DNA of 41,379 nt from an uncultured Prevotella sp. (GCA_934183135.1 CAKPRX010000009.1:1-41379); one strand, 5' to 3'. Shown: positions 16,533-26,720, numbered from the stretch's first letter. Notes: a model not told the origin generated them from the sequence alone. Made by a program: numbers and translations.

Positions 16533-18362
16533 ATGAAGGAATTTATGCAAATCCTCAAGCGCTACCTGCCCCCCTATAAGCGCTTCCTGGTAGGCTCAGT
16601 GGTGTTTAATATCCTTGCCGCGATATTGAACATCTTCTCCTTTGCCGCCATCATACCTATCCTACAGATACTGTTCAACACAGGCGAGTACAAGACGGCT
16701 ACCACGCTCATGGCGTGGGGCAGCGGCGACCTCAAGGAGGTAATGGCCAACAACGCCAGCTACTATGTCAACGAGCTGATAGCCCTGACCAACCCCGTGA
16801 CCACCCTGCTGCTCATCGGACTGCTGCTGGCCTTTATGACTTTTCTCAAGACGGGAGCCTACTTCCTCTCCTCGGCAGCCATCATACCTATGCGTACCGG
16901 CGTGGTACGCGATATACGCAACGAACTGTACCGCAAGATTACCACGCTGTCCTTAGGTTTCTTCAGCGAGGAGCGCAAGGGCGACATCATAGCCCGCATG
17001 AGCGGCGATGTACAAGAGATAGAAAACAGTATCATGGCCTGGATAGACATGCTTATCAAGAACCCCATCCTGATACTCTTCTACTTCTGCGCGCTTATCT
17101 TCATCAGCTGGAAGCTCACCCTCTTTACGCTGTTCTTCGTCCCCCTGTTCGGATGGTTCATGGGCGCGGTGGGGCGCAAGCTCAAGGCCAGCAGCATTAC
17201 CGTCCAGGCGCTGTGGAGCGACACCATGAGCCAGGTCGAGGAGACCCTGGGCGGACTGCGCATCATCAAGGCTTTCTGCGCCGAGGAGAAGATGGAGCGC
17301 CGCTTTGACCGCACCAACAGCAGTTACCGCGACAGCCTCACCCGCGTCCAGATACGGCAGCAGGCGGCACACCCTATGAGCGAGTTCTTAGGCACGCTGA
17401 TGATAGTCATCGTACTCTGGTTCGGCGGCATCATGGTGCTGCGCAGCCACGCGCTGGGCGGCCCCACCTTTATCTACTACCTGGTGATGCTCTACTCTAT
17501 CATCAACCCGCTCAAGGAGTTCTCGCGTGCCAGCTACAACATCCCCAAGGGACTGGCCAGCATGGAGCGCATAGACCGCATCCTCAACGCCGAGATTACC
17601 ATCCGTGAAAAAGAGCACCCTGTACACATCCACGACCTGGAACACCAGATAGAGTTTCGCCATGTGTCGTTCCGCTACGACCAGCAGTGGATACTGAAGG
17701 ACATCAACCTGGTCATCCCCAAGGGCAAGACCGTAGCCCTGGTGGGGCAGAGCGGCTCGGGCAAGTCTACGCTGCTCGACCTCATTCCCCGGTACTACGA
17801 TGTGCAGGAGGGAGAGGTTCTCATCGACGGGGTGAACGTCAAGGACCTGGGCATACACGACTTGAGACAGCTCATAGGCAACGTGAACCAGGAGGCCATC
17901 CTCTTCAACGACTCGTTCTACAACAACATCACCTTCGGAGTGGAGAACGCCACCCGCGAGGAGGTAGAGCAGGCGGCCCGGATAGCCAATGCCTACGAGT
18001 TTATCACCGAGTCGGAGCACGGGTTCGAGACCAACATCGGCGACCGCGGCGGCCGTCTGAGCGGTGGGCAGCGCCAGCGTGTCAGCATAGCCCGCGCCAT
18101 CCTGAAGAACCCGCCCATCCTGATACTGGACGAGGCCACCTCGGCGCTGGACACCGAGAGCGAGCGGCTGGTGCAGGAGGCGCTGGAACGGCTGATGAAG
18201 ACGCGTACCACCATAGCCGTGGCTCACCGCCTGTCTACCATCAAGAGCTCTGACGAGATATGCGTGATCCATGAAGGGCGCATCGTGGAGCGAGGCACCC
18301 ACGAGGAGCTGCTCCGCATAGACGGTTATTACAAGAAGCTGCACGACATGCAGCAGGTATAA
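16533..18362 (+). CDS. MsbA-like ABC exporter
   Basis: A 609-residue half-transporter with the membrane domain fused to the ATPase. About six membrane helices span residues 15-320. The nucleotide-binding domain has Walker A GQSGSGKST near 405, signature LSGGQRQR near 508, Walker B ILILDEATSALD near 528 and the H-loop in AVAHRLST near 560. The architecture is that of lipid A/phospholipid flippases and drug exporters and works as a homodimer. The next gene is an LpxL-like acyltransferase beginning within ten bases, which favours a lipid A or related lipid cargo. Drug export is the alternative. Confidence 0.9.
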   Translation: MKEFMQILKRYLPPYKRFLVGSVVFNILAAILNIFSFAAIIPILQILFNTGEYKTATTLMAWGSGDLKEVMANNASYYVNELIALTNPVTTLLLIGLLLAFMTFLKTGAYFLSSAAIIPMRTGVVRDIRNELYRKITTLSLGFFSEERKGDIIARMSGDVQEIENSIMAWIDMLIKNPILILFYFCALIFISWKLTLFTLFFVPLFGWFMGAVGRKLKASSITVQALWSDTMSQVEETLGGLRIIKAFCAEEKMERRFDRTNSSYRDSLTRVQIRQQAAHPMSEFLGTLMIVIVLWFGGIMVLRSHALGGPTFIYYLVMLYSIINPLKEFSRASYNIPKGLASMERIDRILNAEITIREKEHPVHIHDLEHQIEFRHVSFRYDQQWILKDINLVIPKGKTVALVGQSGSGKSTLLDLIPRYYDVQEGEVLIDGVNVKDLGIHDLRQLIGNVNQEAILFNDSFYNNITFGVENATREEVEQAARIANAYEFITESEHGFETNIGDRGGRLSGGQRQRVSIARAILKNPPILILDEATSALDTESERLVQEALERLMKTRTTIAVAHRLSTIKSSDEICVIHEGRIVERGTHEELLRIDGYYKKLHDMQQV

Positions 18363-18375
18363 GGAGGCTATGGCT

Positions 18376-19344
18376 ATGATAATGCGCGTCATGTACCTGC
18401 TCACGTTCGGTGTCCTGTACACCCTCTCGCTGCTCCCGCTGCGTATCCTGTACCTGCTGAGCGACGGCCTCTACCTGCTCGCCTACCGCGTGGTGGGCTA
18501 CCGCCGCCGGCTGGTACGCCAGCACCTGCGCGACTCCTTCCCCGACCGCACCGACCGCCAGCTGGCCGCCATAGAGCACGGCTTCTACGCCTGGTTCTGC
18601 GACTACATCGTCGAGACTATCAAGCTCTTCTCTATGAGCCGCCGCCAGATGCGCCGCCGTATGGTATTCAAGGGCACCGACAAACTGAACGAGGCCGTAG
18701 AACGCGGCCAGTCGTGCGGCGTCTTCCTGGGCCACTTCTGCAACTGGGAGTGGATTACCTCGTTGCCCCTGTGGGTGTCGTCCAAGGGCCAATGTACGCA
18801 GATATACCATCCCCTGGAGAACCCGGAGTTCGACAAGCTCTTCCTCGGACTGCGCTCGCGCTTCGGCGGAGTGAGCATCCCCATGGCCGAGACGCTCCGC
18901 CGCATAGCCGCTTACCGCGCGCACAAGCAGCCCATCATCATAGGCTATATATCGGACCAGATACCGTTCTGGAACAACATACACCACTGGCTCACGTTCC
19001 TCAACCACGACACACCGGTGCTCACGGGCAGCGAGAAGATTATCCGCGCCACCAAGCAAGCCACCTTCTATGCCGACGTGAGGCGCATCAGGCGCGGATA
19101 CTACGAGTGTACGTTCGTGCCCATGACCATGCACCCCGAGGAGACCCACGAGTGGCAGCTCACCGACCAGTACTTCAGCCTGTTAGAGGCCTCCATCCGT
19201 CGCCAGCCCGAGTGCTACCTGTGGACTCACAACCGCTGGAAACGCACGCACGAAGAGTACAACCTGCGCCTGGACCCCGAGACGGGCCGTGTCAACATCA
19301 CCGACTCCATCGAGGACATCAAGCGGCGCAAGGGACTGCTCTGA
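18376..19344 (+). CDS. LpxL/HtrB-like lipid acyltransferase
   Basis: A protein of about 322 residues with one N-terminal membrane anchor and a Lys/Arg-rich acyltransferase domain. The H-x4-E catalytic motif (GHFCNWEW, near residue 120) is that of the lipid A late acyltransferases. It would add a secondary acyl chain to lipid A (or another membrane lipid) at the inner membrane. AAGGAGG at 18361-18367, overlapping the ABC exporter stop, sits eight bases before the ATG at 18376 and only two before the ATG at 18370, so I prefer 18376; the strong Shine-Dalgarno is unusual for this phylum. Coupled transcription with the exporter is very likely. Confidence 0.88.
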   Translation: MIMRVMYLLTFGVLYTLSLLPLRILYLLSDGLYLLAYRVVGYRRRLVRQHLRDSFPDRTDRQLAAIEHGFYAWFCDYIVETIKLFSMSRRQMRRRMVFKGTDKLNEAVERGQSCGVFLGHFCNWEWITSLPLWVSSKGQCTQIYHPLENPEFDKLFLGLRSRFGGVSIPMAETLRRIAAYRAHKQPIIIGYISDQIPFWNNIHHWLTFLNHDTPVLTGSEKIIRATKQATFYADVRRIRRGYYECTFVPMTMHPEETHEWQLTDQYFSLLEASIRRQPECYLWTHNRWKRTHEEYNLRLDPETGRVNITDSIEDIKRRKGLL

Positions 19345-19499
19345 CCCACGCCCCACAGCCGCCCCGACAGCCACAGCCCACCATAAAAGGCATACCGCTA
19401 ACCCCCACGGGGCTGCGAAGATTTCATGAAGTGGCCACAAGGACAACATCACGTGGAATTTGTCAAGCTCAACATTAATAAACAGCAAGTAAATAATAT

Positions 19500-21110
19500 A
19501 TGACAGAACAAGAATTACTTCAAATGCGAGACTTGGCTGAAACCGGACGGGTGCAGTTTAAAGAGCGAGCTAATGACCGTTATGACATCGGCTGTGAAAT
19601 GGTGGCATTCAGCAACTCGCGCGGTGGAAAACTTGTTGTCGGAATTAACGATAAATCAGGAGCAATTAATGCTCTTTCCTACAGGGAGCTACAGGAAACC
19701 ACTAATTTGCTAACGAGCATTGCATCTGAAAATGTAATTCCCAATATACTAATAGATGTAGACAATGTGCCTACTGCTGAAGGTACAGTTGTCGTTGTCA
19801 CAATTCCTGAAGGAAAAAATAAGCCCTATCACGACAATAAGGGGATTATATGGGTGAAGAATGGTGCTGACAAACGTAAAGTGTTCGACAACTCAGAACT
19901 TGCCGAGATGATGAGTGAATGTGGTAGTTTTGCTCCTGACGAGGCTGCTGTTCCTAATGCTACGATTAACGATCTTGATGCTGATACCATTAAACTTTAT
20001 CTAATGAGCCGTTTCGCACCGGTATTCAAAGGAAAGAATATCAGTGAGCTGAATATGAAAGACTATTCACTTGACGCAATGGCTGATGCTGTTATAAAAG
20101 GAGCAACCATCGAAAAATTGCTTGGTAATTTACGCCTCATTCGTCCAGATAATAGAATAACCGTTGCAGCAATGCTGCTATTTGGAAAATATACTCAGCG
20201 TTGGCTACCTGTTATGACTGCAAAATGTATCAGCTATATCGGTAATTCTGCTGGTGGAACACAATTCCGTGATAAAATGCATGATATGGAAATCGAGGGC
20301 AACTTGCTCCATCAGTTCCGTACTATTATGAATTTCCTTACTCGCAATCTGCGGAAGGTGCAGGTCGAAAAGGATTTCAATTCTATTGGTGAGTTAGAGA
20401 TACCTTATGAAAGTCTTACCGAGTATATTGTCAACGCACTTGTACATCGTTCACTGAATATTAAGTCCCCCATTCGTATTTTCATATTTGACAATCGTGT
20501 GGAAATCCACAGCCCAGGAACTTTACCAAATGGGCTGACTATTGAGGACATTAAGAATGGCACATCAATTCCTCGCAATATGTTTTTGTTCACGAATGCG
20601 AACTACTTATTGCCCTATACTGGAGCAGGAAGTGGCGTACGCCGTGCGCTTGAATACGACTCCAATGCCGTTTTCTCCAACGGTATAGAAGACAAAGGCT
20701 TCACTCATGCCGCCAACGAATTCGTTATTACCATACCTCGCGAAAGTAACCAAGTTCTATCTGAAAGTAATCAAGTTGCCCCAAAAAGTAACCAAGTTGT
20801 GGTTGTCTATGGGCACAAAGGTAACCAAGCTGACGGAAAAAGCAACCAACCTCGCATAAACTTGGCTACTCGCAAACTGACAAAGAAAGAAGAGGACATC
20901 AGGAATTTTTGTTCCGTACCGAGGAGTGCACAAGAAATTATGGATAGGCTGAACATATCCAATCAATCTAAAAACCGGCAGAGACATATTACGCCCTTAA
21001 TAGAACTCGGTGTCCTTGAACGTACTATTCCCGATAAGCCCAACGACCCAAATCAGAAATATCGCCGCAAAAATAACGGGGCAGCAGATATTGACGATTG
21101 CCCCCGATAA
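19500..21110 (+). CDS. AlbA_2/Schlafen-type ATP-binding protein
   Basis: A 536-residue protein. Residues ~10-140 form an AlbA_2 (Schlafen AAA-4) domain: QFKERANDRYDIGCEMVAFSNSRGGKLVVGI. A GHKL-like ATP-binding C-terminal part follows: EYIVNALVHRSL near 305, IFIFDNRVEIHSPGTLPNGLT near 330, and an AGSGVRRAL segment. Residues ~418-460 contain four to five copies of an SNQV-type repeat, and the end (about 470-520) is a winged-helix-like segment (SAQEIMDRLNISNQSKNRQRHITPLIELGVLER). The family is described as putative transcriptional regulators or helicase-like proteins and often sits in accessory regions. The gene is richer in A and T than its left-hand neighbours, consistent with transfer. Repeat copy 2 begins 54 bases after the stop. 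Confidence 0.82.
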   Translation: MTEQELLQMRDLAETGRVQFKERANDRYDIGCEMVAFSNSRGGKLVVGINDKSGAINALSYRELQETTNLLTSIASENVIPNILIDVDNVPTAEGTVVVVTIPEGKNKPYHDNKGIIWVKNGADKRKVFDNSELAEMMSECGSFAPDEAAVPNATINDLDADTIKLYLMSRFAPVFKGKNISELNMKDYSLDAMADAVIKGATIEKLLGNLRLIRPDNRITVAAMLLFGKYTQRWLPVMTAKCISYIGNSAGGTQFRDKMHDMEIEGNLLHQFRTIMNFLTRNLRKVQVEKDFNSIGELEIPYESLTEYIVNALVHRSLNIKSPIRIFIFDNRVEIHSPGTLPNGLTIEDIKNGTSIPRNMFLFTNANYLLPYTGAGSGVRRALEYDSNAVFSNGIEDKGFTHAANEFVITIPRESNQVLSESNQVAPKSNQVVVVYGHKGNQADGKSNQPRINLATRKLTKKEEDIRNFCSVPRSAQEIMDRLNISNQSKNRQRHITPLIELGVLERTIPDKPNDPNQKYRRKNNGAADIDDCPR

Positions 21111-21322
21111 GTTTGACGCGATAGATTGGCACACGCGAAACTGCAGATAACTTGCCAATACAAATCGTAAAGATTTTTCTGATTATGTATAAATATACAT
21201 TTCTGGCGTTTCGGCATGGGATGAGGGCGTTTCGCCCTTCTGTAACTTGCCTGTACGCTCGCCGAGGGGACTGCGGTGGCGAAAACGCCGATTTTCTGAT
21301 GGGGCGAAAACGACCTTTAGAG

Positions 21323-21364
21323 TGCTCGCGATGGTCATTAGAATCGTAATGACCATCGCGAGCA
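21323..21364. repeat. 42-bp palindrome, copy 2
   Basis: 18-base perfect arms around loop GAATCG. The left flank has lost the T-run that extends the arms in copies 1 and 3. Confidence 0.85.
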
Positions 21365-21570
21365 AAAAAATGACCATCGCGGCGACCCCGAAAACCATCT
21401 TCGCCGGAGCCGAAAATAGCGGCGCGCAAGGCAATAATTGCCTCTATTTTGTAAAAGGTTGTTACTTTTGAGAGCCTCGCGGTGGCCTGAAACGGCCCAG
21501 ATGACCCCGAAAAGCGTCCTGGTTTGATGAAAAATTCCGGAAATTACGACCCTAAAAGCAGGCGTTATGG

Positions 21571-21616
21571 CTGTATATTTATGCAAAACGAACAGCACTT
21601 TTGCATAAATATACAG
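21571..21616. repeat. 46-bp inverted repeat with two ARG-box-like sites, copy 2
   Basis: Perfect 18-base arms CTGTATATTTATGCAAAA and TTTTGCATAAATATACAG around a 10-base centre unrelated to those of the other copies. Confidence 0.85.
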
Positions 21617-21703
21617 TGGCGTGTAAAGGTTTTTCACAGTTCGCGCCATGGTTATAGCGACGATAGGGTCTGTAGCATTGACCATGACGGCCATGGGGAT
21701 TGC

Positions 21704-22435
21704 TCAAATCACCTGCAAGGCATAGTACTGGTAGTCGTGCAGGACGGTCTGTAGGAAGTCGGTGTCCGACTGTCCGTGGCTGCTGATGTCGAGGAGCTGC
21801 TCTACCTTCTGCACCAGACGGTGAACCTGCTCGTCGCTGTACACCTTGCGATCGTTGAGCATACGGCTGATAACGTCGGCCTGGCCCAGCGACAGCTGCT
21901 GCACCTCGGGGTACACGGGCGTATAGTCGGGGCTGGCGTAGTAGAACTCGTCGAGCGACAGGTGCATCTGGTCCTTGCGCGGGTTGCGTATCACCATGGT
22001 GCCCGCAGCCAGGTCGCCCAACCTCTGGTTACGCCGCGTGCAGATAATGACGATGACGCCCAGGCAGTAGAAGTACATATCGACCACCAGGAACACCCAC
22101 CGCAGCAGGATGGCCCCCAAGGTGGGCGCCGCGCCGTCGACCATCACCACACGGGTACGCATGATGCGCTTGCCCAGCGTCTGCCCGTCCATGAAGTACT
22201 CGCACAGGAGCGAATAGAACATCGCGGGGGCCACAAGAAACATTATCACAATAAGGTTGACCACATCGTTATTGCCCGATGTTATCCAGCGCCATGGCTC
22301 AAGCCTGAATAGGGTTATCATGTAGATGAACAGTATCACCATGTCTATCATCCGCGCCAGCACGCGCTCGCCCACGCCCGCCGGGGTCTGGGTAATGCTC
22401 ACATATTGGCCTGTTACGATGTCCGAGGTCTTCAT
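21704..22435 (-). CDS. RDD family membrane protein
   Basis: A 243-residue protein with an RDD domain: the arginine/aspartate pair in the first membrane helix (GERVLARMIDMVILF), then further hydrophobic helices around 50-85 and 105-140, with GQTLGKRIMRTRVV between. RDD proteins are small polytopic proteins often proposed to take part in transport. The C-terminal ~90 residues are soluble and acidic and are not part of the domain. It is the last gene of the minus-strand run, one base after the DUF58 gene. Confidence 0.85.
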   Translation of the reverse strand: MKTSDIVTGQYVSITQTPAGVGERVLARMIDMVILFIYMITLFRLEPWRWITSGNNDVVNLIVIMFLVAPAMFYSLLCEYFMDGQTLGKRIMRTRVVMVDGAAPTLGAILLRWVFLVVDMYFYCLGVIVIICTRRNQRLGDLAAGTMVIRNPRKDQMHLSLDEFYYASPDYTPVYPEVQQLSLGQADVISRMLNDRKVYSDEQVHRLVQKVEQLLDISSHGQSDTDFLQTVLHDYQYYALQVI

Positions 22436-22436
22436 C

Positions 22437-23744
22437 TTACCATTCGTTTTGCTTAATTTCCAAGTACTTGTTAATCACATCGACCGAGAGACGGTCGGGG
22501 GTGGTACGCAGACTGAGGATGCCGCGCTGGGCCAGGCGGCTCATAATGAGGCGCTGGCTGCGCTCCATCTGCTGAGCCACCACGTGTATATAGTAGTCCT
22601 CGGTACTGTGGGGACGCGTGTCCAGGTAGTCGTGCAGGGCACTGTTCTCGAAGTAGACCACCAGCAGACGGTGGCGGCGGGCCACCTGGCACAGGTAGGC
22701 CAACTGCCGGTCCAGGCTATGGCCGTCGGTAAAGTTGGTGAAGAGTATCAGCAGCGACCGCTTGCTGACACGCTGCTCTACCCCAGTTACCAGGGCCGAG
22801 TAGTCGGTCTCGCCGAAGTCGGAGCGCACGGCGTACAGGCTCTCCAGGATACGTTCCATCTGCGCCGGGCTCCGCGAGGGAGCCACCAGGGTGTCCATAC
22901 GCTCGTTAAAGGTGATGAGCCCAGCCAGGTCGGCCCTGTGTATGGCCACATACGACAGCACCAGCGACGCGTTGACGGCATAGTCTAACAGCGTCATGCC
23001 CGCGAAGGCGCGGTGCATGACCCGCCCCTTGTCTATGACGCAGAACACCTGCTGCGAGCGCTCGGCCTGAAACACGTTGACCATGAGCTGATGGCGGCGG
23101 GCCGACGCCTTCCAGTTGATGGCCCTGAACTCGTCGCCCGCGACATACTCCTTGATCTGCTCGAACTCCGTATGGTGGCCCGCGCGCCTTATGCGCTTGA
23201 TGCCCATGTCCTGCAGACGGTTGCTGATGGCCAGCAGCTCGTAGTGGCGCAGCTGCTGGTAAGCCGGGTACACCTTGACATCCTGCGGAACGCCACAGGT
23301 GTAGCGGCGCTGTACCAGTCCGATGGCGGTGGTGGCAAACACGCGGATATGTCCGAACCCGTAGACACCCCGCTCTACCGGCCGAAGCCTGTAGGTAAGC
23401 GTGGCGCCAGCCCCGGCCGCGAGGCGCAGGGCAAAGGCCACATCGCGCCGCTGGAAGACAAAGGGCAACTCGTCGACGATGGTCATCTGCGTGGCAAAGG
23501 GGTAGGCGCTCTCCACGCGGATGTCTACCTCGTTGTCATCGCCGTTGGAGAACCGCTCCGGACACGTGCGCACGGCGCTGACGGTCCTGCGCCCATAGAG
23601 CGCCGCCGTCTCGGCCACGGCACACAGGGCCAACAGGCACAGCAGGGCCTGCCCCAGCGCGAACAGGGGCGACCAGGCAAAGCCGGTGGCCATGACGACC
23701 ACCACGGCCATGAGCACGAGGTAAAAGCGAGGGGTAAGATACAT
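22437..23744 (-). CDS. DUF58 domain protein
   Basis: A 435-residue protein with two N-terminal membrane helices (about 8-50) and a DUF58 segment with the hallmark [20 protein letters not shown] near residues 200-220, followed by a von Willebrand factor A-like fold ([10 protein letters not shown] ... [11 protein letters not shown]). DUF58 proteins pair with MoxR ATPases, which may remodel or activate them. It sits directly downstream of moxR with a 10-base gap, the usual order. Confidence 0.88.
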   Translation of the reverse strand: MYLTPRFYLVLMAVVVVMATGFAWSPLFALGQALLCLLALCAVAETAALYGRRTVSAVRTCPERFSNGDDNEVDIRVESAYPFATQMTIVDELPFVFQRRDVAFALRLAAGAGATLTYRLRPVERGVYGFGHIRVFATTAIGLVQRRYTCGVPQDVKVYPAYQQLRHYELLAISNRLQDMGIKRIRRAGHHTEFEQIKEYVAGDEFRAINWKASARRHQLMVNVFQAERSQQVFCVIDKGRVMHRAFAGMTLLDYAVNASLVLSYVAIHRADLAGLITFNERMDTLVAPSRSPAQMERILESLYAVRSDFGETDYSALVTGVEQRVSKRSLLILFTNFTDGHSLDRQLAYLCQVARRHRLLVVYFENSALHDYLDTRPHSTEDYYIHVVAQQMERSQRLIMSRLAQRGILSLRTTPDRLSVDVINKYLEIKQNEW

Positions 23745-23754
23745 GGCGGCAGCG

Positions 23755-24720
23755 TTACTTAGGAACCTCCACCTTGTCTATCAGCCGCTGGGCCACCTGC
23801 AGGGGCGTGTAGCCCTGCATCTCGGCCTCGGCGGTGAGCATGAGCCGGTGGTGCATCACGTAGGGGGCCACGGCCTTGATGTCGTCGGGCACTACAAAGT
23901 TGCGCTCCTGGATGAGTGCGTAGGCCTGGGCGGCCATGAGCACGCACACCGAGGCACGGGGCGAGGCACCCAGGCAGACCGCCTTGCTGTGGCGTGTCTG
24001 GGCCACTATCTCGGCGATGTAGCGCACCAGCGAGGCGTCGACACGCACCTGCCGGGCGGCGGTGCGCAGGGCCAGCAGGTCGGCCTGCGACAGCACGGGC
24101 TCCACCTGGGCCACCTGGGCAAAACTGTCGGCCGCCAGGTGGCGGGTCAGTATCTCTACCTCCTCGTCGGTGGTGGGATAGCCCATCGTAATCTTCATCA
24201 GGAAGCGGTCCAGCTGGGCCTCGGGCAACTTATAGGTACCCTCCTGCTCTACCGGGTTCTGCGTGGCGATGATGGTAAACACGGGGCTCATCGGGTGGGT
24301 GGTGCCGTCGACGGTAACCTGTCCCTCCTGCATCACCTCGAACAGCGCGGCCTGGGTCTTGGCCGGCGCGCGGTTTATCTCATCGGCCAGCACCACATCG
24401 GCAAACACGGGGCCGGGGTGGAAGTCAAACTCCGAGGTCTTCATGTTGAACACCGTGGTACCCAGGACATCACTCGGCATCAGGTCGGGGGTAAACTGCA
24501 CCCGCGAGAAACTTGCGTCGACCAGGCGGGCCATGAGCCGTGCCATGAGGGTCTTGGCCACGCCGGGCACGCCCTCTATCAGCGCGTGGCCGCCGGCAAT
24601 GAGGGTGGTAAGCAGCAGGTCGGTGGCCTGGTTCTGGCCTACTACGACCTGGGCGATACTGGCGCGCAGGGCCTGTATCTTCTCGGCGCTGGGCGCCATG
24701 GTGTTGGATAGTTCTTCCAT
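23755..24720 (-). CDS. MoxR-type AAA+ ATPase
   Basis: A 321-residue AAA+ protein of the MoxR group. Walker A is GVPGVAKT near residue 54, Walker B with [22 protein letters not shown] near 110, sensor 1 [22 protein letters not shown] near 150, and a C-terminal lid with sensor 2 (about 230-310). MoxR proteins act as chaperone-like ATPases for proteins encoded next to them, typically DUF58 and VWA proteins. The gene lies 33 bases after the DUF4350 gene and before DUF58. Confidence 0.93.
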   Translation of the reverse strand: MEELSNTMAPSAEKIQALRASIAQVVVGQNQATDLLLTTLIAGGHALIEGVPGVAKTLMARLMARLVDASFSRVQFTPDLMPSDVLGTTVFNMKTSEFDFHPGPVFADVVLADEINRAPAKTQAALFEVMQEGQVTVDGTTHPMSPVFTIIATQNPVEQEGTYKLPEAQLDRFLMKITMGYPTTDEEVEILTRHLAADSFAQVAQVEPVLSQADLLALRTAARQVRVDASLVRYIAEIVAQTRHSKAVCLGASPRASVCVLMAAQAYALIQERNFVVPDDIKAVAPYVMHHRLMLTAEAEMQGYTPLQVAQRLIDKVEVPK

Positions 24721-24753
24721 ATCTATTAGTTCTCCTTTAGCTTATCGTGGGGG

Positions 24754-26082
24754 TTATAGTCGTTGTGTCAGCTCGTCCATCTGCCGTACGAGCCTCATCA
24801 TAGTGGTGTCGTCTACCTGCAGCTGCTGGTCGCGCAGGTCGCGTATCTCGGTTACCAGCGCGCGTATGTGGACCACGGGCAGTCCCGTGAGCTGGGCCAC
24901 CTGCTCCAGGCTGTCCTCCAGGTGTCGGCGGTCGGTCAGGTCTATGTCCGCGTCGGTGCGCAGCGTGTCGGTCAGGGCCGCGTAGCGCTTCAGCACCAGG
25001 TCGGCGTTGTCATGGCGTTCAAAGTAGAGACGGCCGATGAGTTTTACAAACTCCATGTCATGGTTCGCGGGCGCCGCGATGATGGGTATGACGCGCTGGC
25101 GGCGCCTGGCGGTGAAGATGAAGAACAGCACGATGCCCACGAGCAGCGTATAGTAAGCCCAGCGCAGCGCGGGCTGCGCCACGATGAACGACAGGGCCGT
25201 AGCGTTGTGCCTGTCGGCCTCGGAGCCCACCACGGCCCCACCGGCCATCGACGCGTCGAGCCTCACGGTGGCCCTGGCCGACAGCAGGTTCATCAGCCTG
25301 AGCACATAGGGCCTGGCGCCATCGTCCAGGATGCCGTAGTTGGTAAACAGCAGGGGCGTGCTCACCAGCACCAGCCGTCCGCGTCCCTGCGGATGCAGGG
25401 CTGCTATACAGAAGTGGTGGCCCTTGGGCCGATCCAGATAGCTCTCGTCCTTGGCCATGTAGGCTATGGTGTGCGTCTTGCCACGGTGGGCGCGTGCCGT
25501 GTCGCTCTCGATATAGCCGCAGACGAGGTCGTCCAGCACGCGATACTCAGCATTGGCATAACGAGGCCCGGCCTGCCGGCAGCGGCTGTCGGCGGCCTGG
25601 ACACGGGGGCCATACCTATAATATAAGGTGTCGTGGATATTGGGGCTGTGCTCAGCCAGCCCGCGGGCGACATGCTGGAAGTCAAAATGGCTGTAGATAT
25701 AGGTGCCCATGTGGTAGGCTACGTAGGCGGTGTCGTCAGAAGAGATGTCGACACCTACCAACATGACCGTGGCGCCCCGGCTGAGCAGGCGGTTGATGTC
25801 GGATATATTGGCCGGGGTGAGTTCAGTCCTCTTGGTCACCACCAGCACATTGCGCACCACCGAGTCATCAGCGGCCTGTCGCAGCGTGGCGCCCTCTGCC
25901 CGGTACCCCCGGGGCAGCGTCTGCGCCATCAGGCTGTCAAAGACATAACACCCGAAGGGGTTCTTGTCATCGTGGGCATACGAGGGGGCCCAGTTGAAAC
26001 GCGTGGGCATGAGCAGCTGGAACGCGATGACGGCGGCCACCAGGGCCGTGATAAACAGGATGTAGCGTGTGGTGGTCTTCAT
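24754..26082 (-). CDS. DUF4350-type membrane protein
   Basis: A 442-residue protein starting MKTTTRYILF with an N-terminal membrane helix (7-26), a large extracytoplasmic domain with a glutamine-amidotransferase-like Rossmann layout (NVLVVTKRTELTPANISDINRLLSRGA; GRGRLVLVSTP), a second membrane helix near residue 340 (YYTLLVGIVLFFIF), and a cytoplasmic helical tail. It resembles the DUF4350 proteins that accompany MoxR, DUF58 and DUF4129. The start overlaps the DUF4129 stop by 4 bases (ATGA); the frame upstream lies inside that gene and is rejected. Biochemical function is unknown. Confidence 0.75.
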   Translation of the reverse strand: MKTTTRYILFITALVAAVIAFQLLMPTRFNWAPSYAHDDKNPFGCYVFDSLMAQTLPRGYRAEGATLRQAADDSVVRNVLVVTKRTELTPANISDINRLLSRGATVMLVGVDISSDDTAYVAYHMGTYIYSHFDFQHVARGLAEHSPNIHDTLYYRYGPRVQAADSRCRQAGPRYANAEYRVLDDLVCGYIESDTARAHRGKTHTIAYMAKDESYLDRPKGHHFCIAALHPQGRGRLVLVSTPLLFTNYGILDDGARPYVLRLMNLLSARATVRLDASMAGGAVVGSEADRHNATALSFIVAQPALRWAYYTLLVGIVLFFIFTARRRQRVIPIIAAPANHDMEFVKLIGRLYFERHDNADLVLKRYAALTDTLRTDADIDLTDRRHLEDSLEQVAQLTGLPVVHIRALVTEIRDLRDQQLQVDDTTMMRLVRQMDELTQRL

Positions 26083-26720
26083 GCCTGGCCTCCTTTCTCC
26101 TGGACTGGCGGACACACCGCCTGCTGCCACCGCCGCATCTCGTCGGCCGCGGCCTGACTGCAGGCGTAGCCTCCGTAGCGTACTTGCACAAAGCGCAGGG
26201 TAAGCTGGCGGAAGTGGGGGTCGGCCACCTCGCGCACATACTGCATCGGGGCCTTGGACCTGAGCCACTTGATGCGGCCCGCATCGCTCAGCCGGCGCAG
26301 GGTCTGCAGGTATATCAGCCGCGCGGCGGCTCCGTAGTCGGCCCGGGCCATGGCGCGTGCTATCAGGGCATCAAAGTCTATGCCGTAGATGGTGTCCTCG
26401 GTAATGGTGTAGTCCAACTTGTCCTTAGCAGACCTCCGCATGAAGAGGGCGGGATGCCGCCGCAGCAGGATGGCCACCACGACCCCTATGACGACCAGCG
26501 TGACGATAGTCCAGAATATCCAGGCATCGGTGCCCGTAAAGGCCCAGTCGGTGGTATGGCCCAGCAGGGTGCTTATCCAGTCTGCCAGCCGGTCCCAGAA
26601 CGACGTATCGCTCTGCATCAGCTCGCGACCGTAGTCGTAGGAGGCATCGGCCCGCCAGGGAGCGAGCACGGCGCTGTCTACGCTAAGGGTATCTGTGGGT
26701 ATGGAGGTCATGACTGGCAA
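26079..26720 (-). CDS. DUF4129-type membrane protein
   Basis: A 213-residue protein with a single clear membrane helix (about 67-88, WIFWTIVTLVVIGVVVAIL) and a C-terminal soluble domain like DUF4129: ARADYGAAARLIYLQTLRRLSDAGRIKW, then LRFVQVRYGGYA. DUF4129 is often found C-terminal to transglutaminase-like domains; here it stands alone. Either ATG at 26720 or 26711 may start translation (MPVMTSIP). It is translationally coupled to the DUF4350 gene by a 4-base overlap. Confidence 0.75.
   Translation of the reverse strand: MPVMTSIPTDTLSVDSAVLAPWRADASYDYGRELMQSDTSFWDRLADWISTLLGHTTDWAFTGTDAWIFWTIVTLVVIGVVVAILLRRHPALFMRRSAKDKLDYTITEDTIYGIDFDALIARAMARADYGAAARLIYLQTLRRLSDAGRIKWLRSKAPMQYVREVADPHFRQLTLRFVQVRYGGYACSQAAADEMRRWQQAVCPPVQEKGGQA

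Larger units (their letters stand above)
21164..21685 (+). repeat. intergenic 0.5-kb repeat element, copy 2
   Basis: Forward copy lying between two convergent genes. Blocks: terminal segment 21164-21184, ARG-box-like site 21185-21200, GCCTGTACGCTCGCCGAG block 21249-21270, palindrome core 21324-21363, CTATTTTGTAAAAG 21444-21457, CGTCCTGGTTTGATG 21515-21529, 46-bp inverted repeat 21571-21616, CGTGTAAAGGTTTTTC from 21620. Between the site and the GCCTG block a GGGCG-TTT-CGCCC hairpin is visible; copy 3 has GAGGGC/GCCCTC at the same place. Interblock distances equal those of copies 1 and 3. The right end fades near 21685. Confidence 0.88.

Noticed and set aside
21328..21471. A sense-strand peptide in the elements (MVIRIVMTIASKKMTIAAT... 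in copy 2, similar in copies 1 and 3).
   Set aside because: Copy 3 has an in-frame stop soon after, and the downstream parts diverge in frame; the likeness follows from the conserved palindrome.
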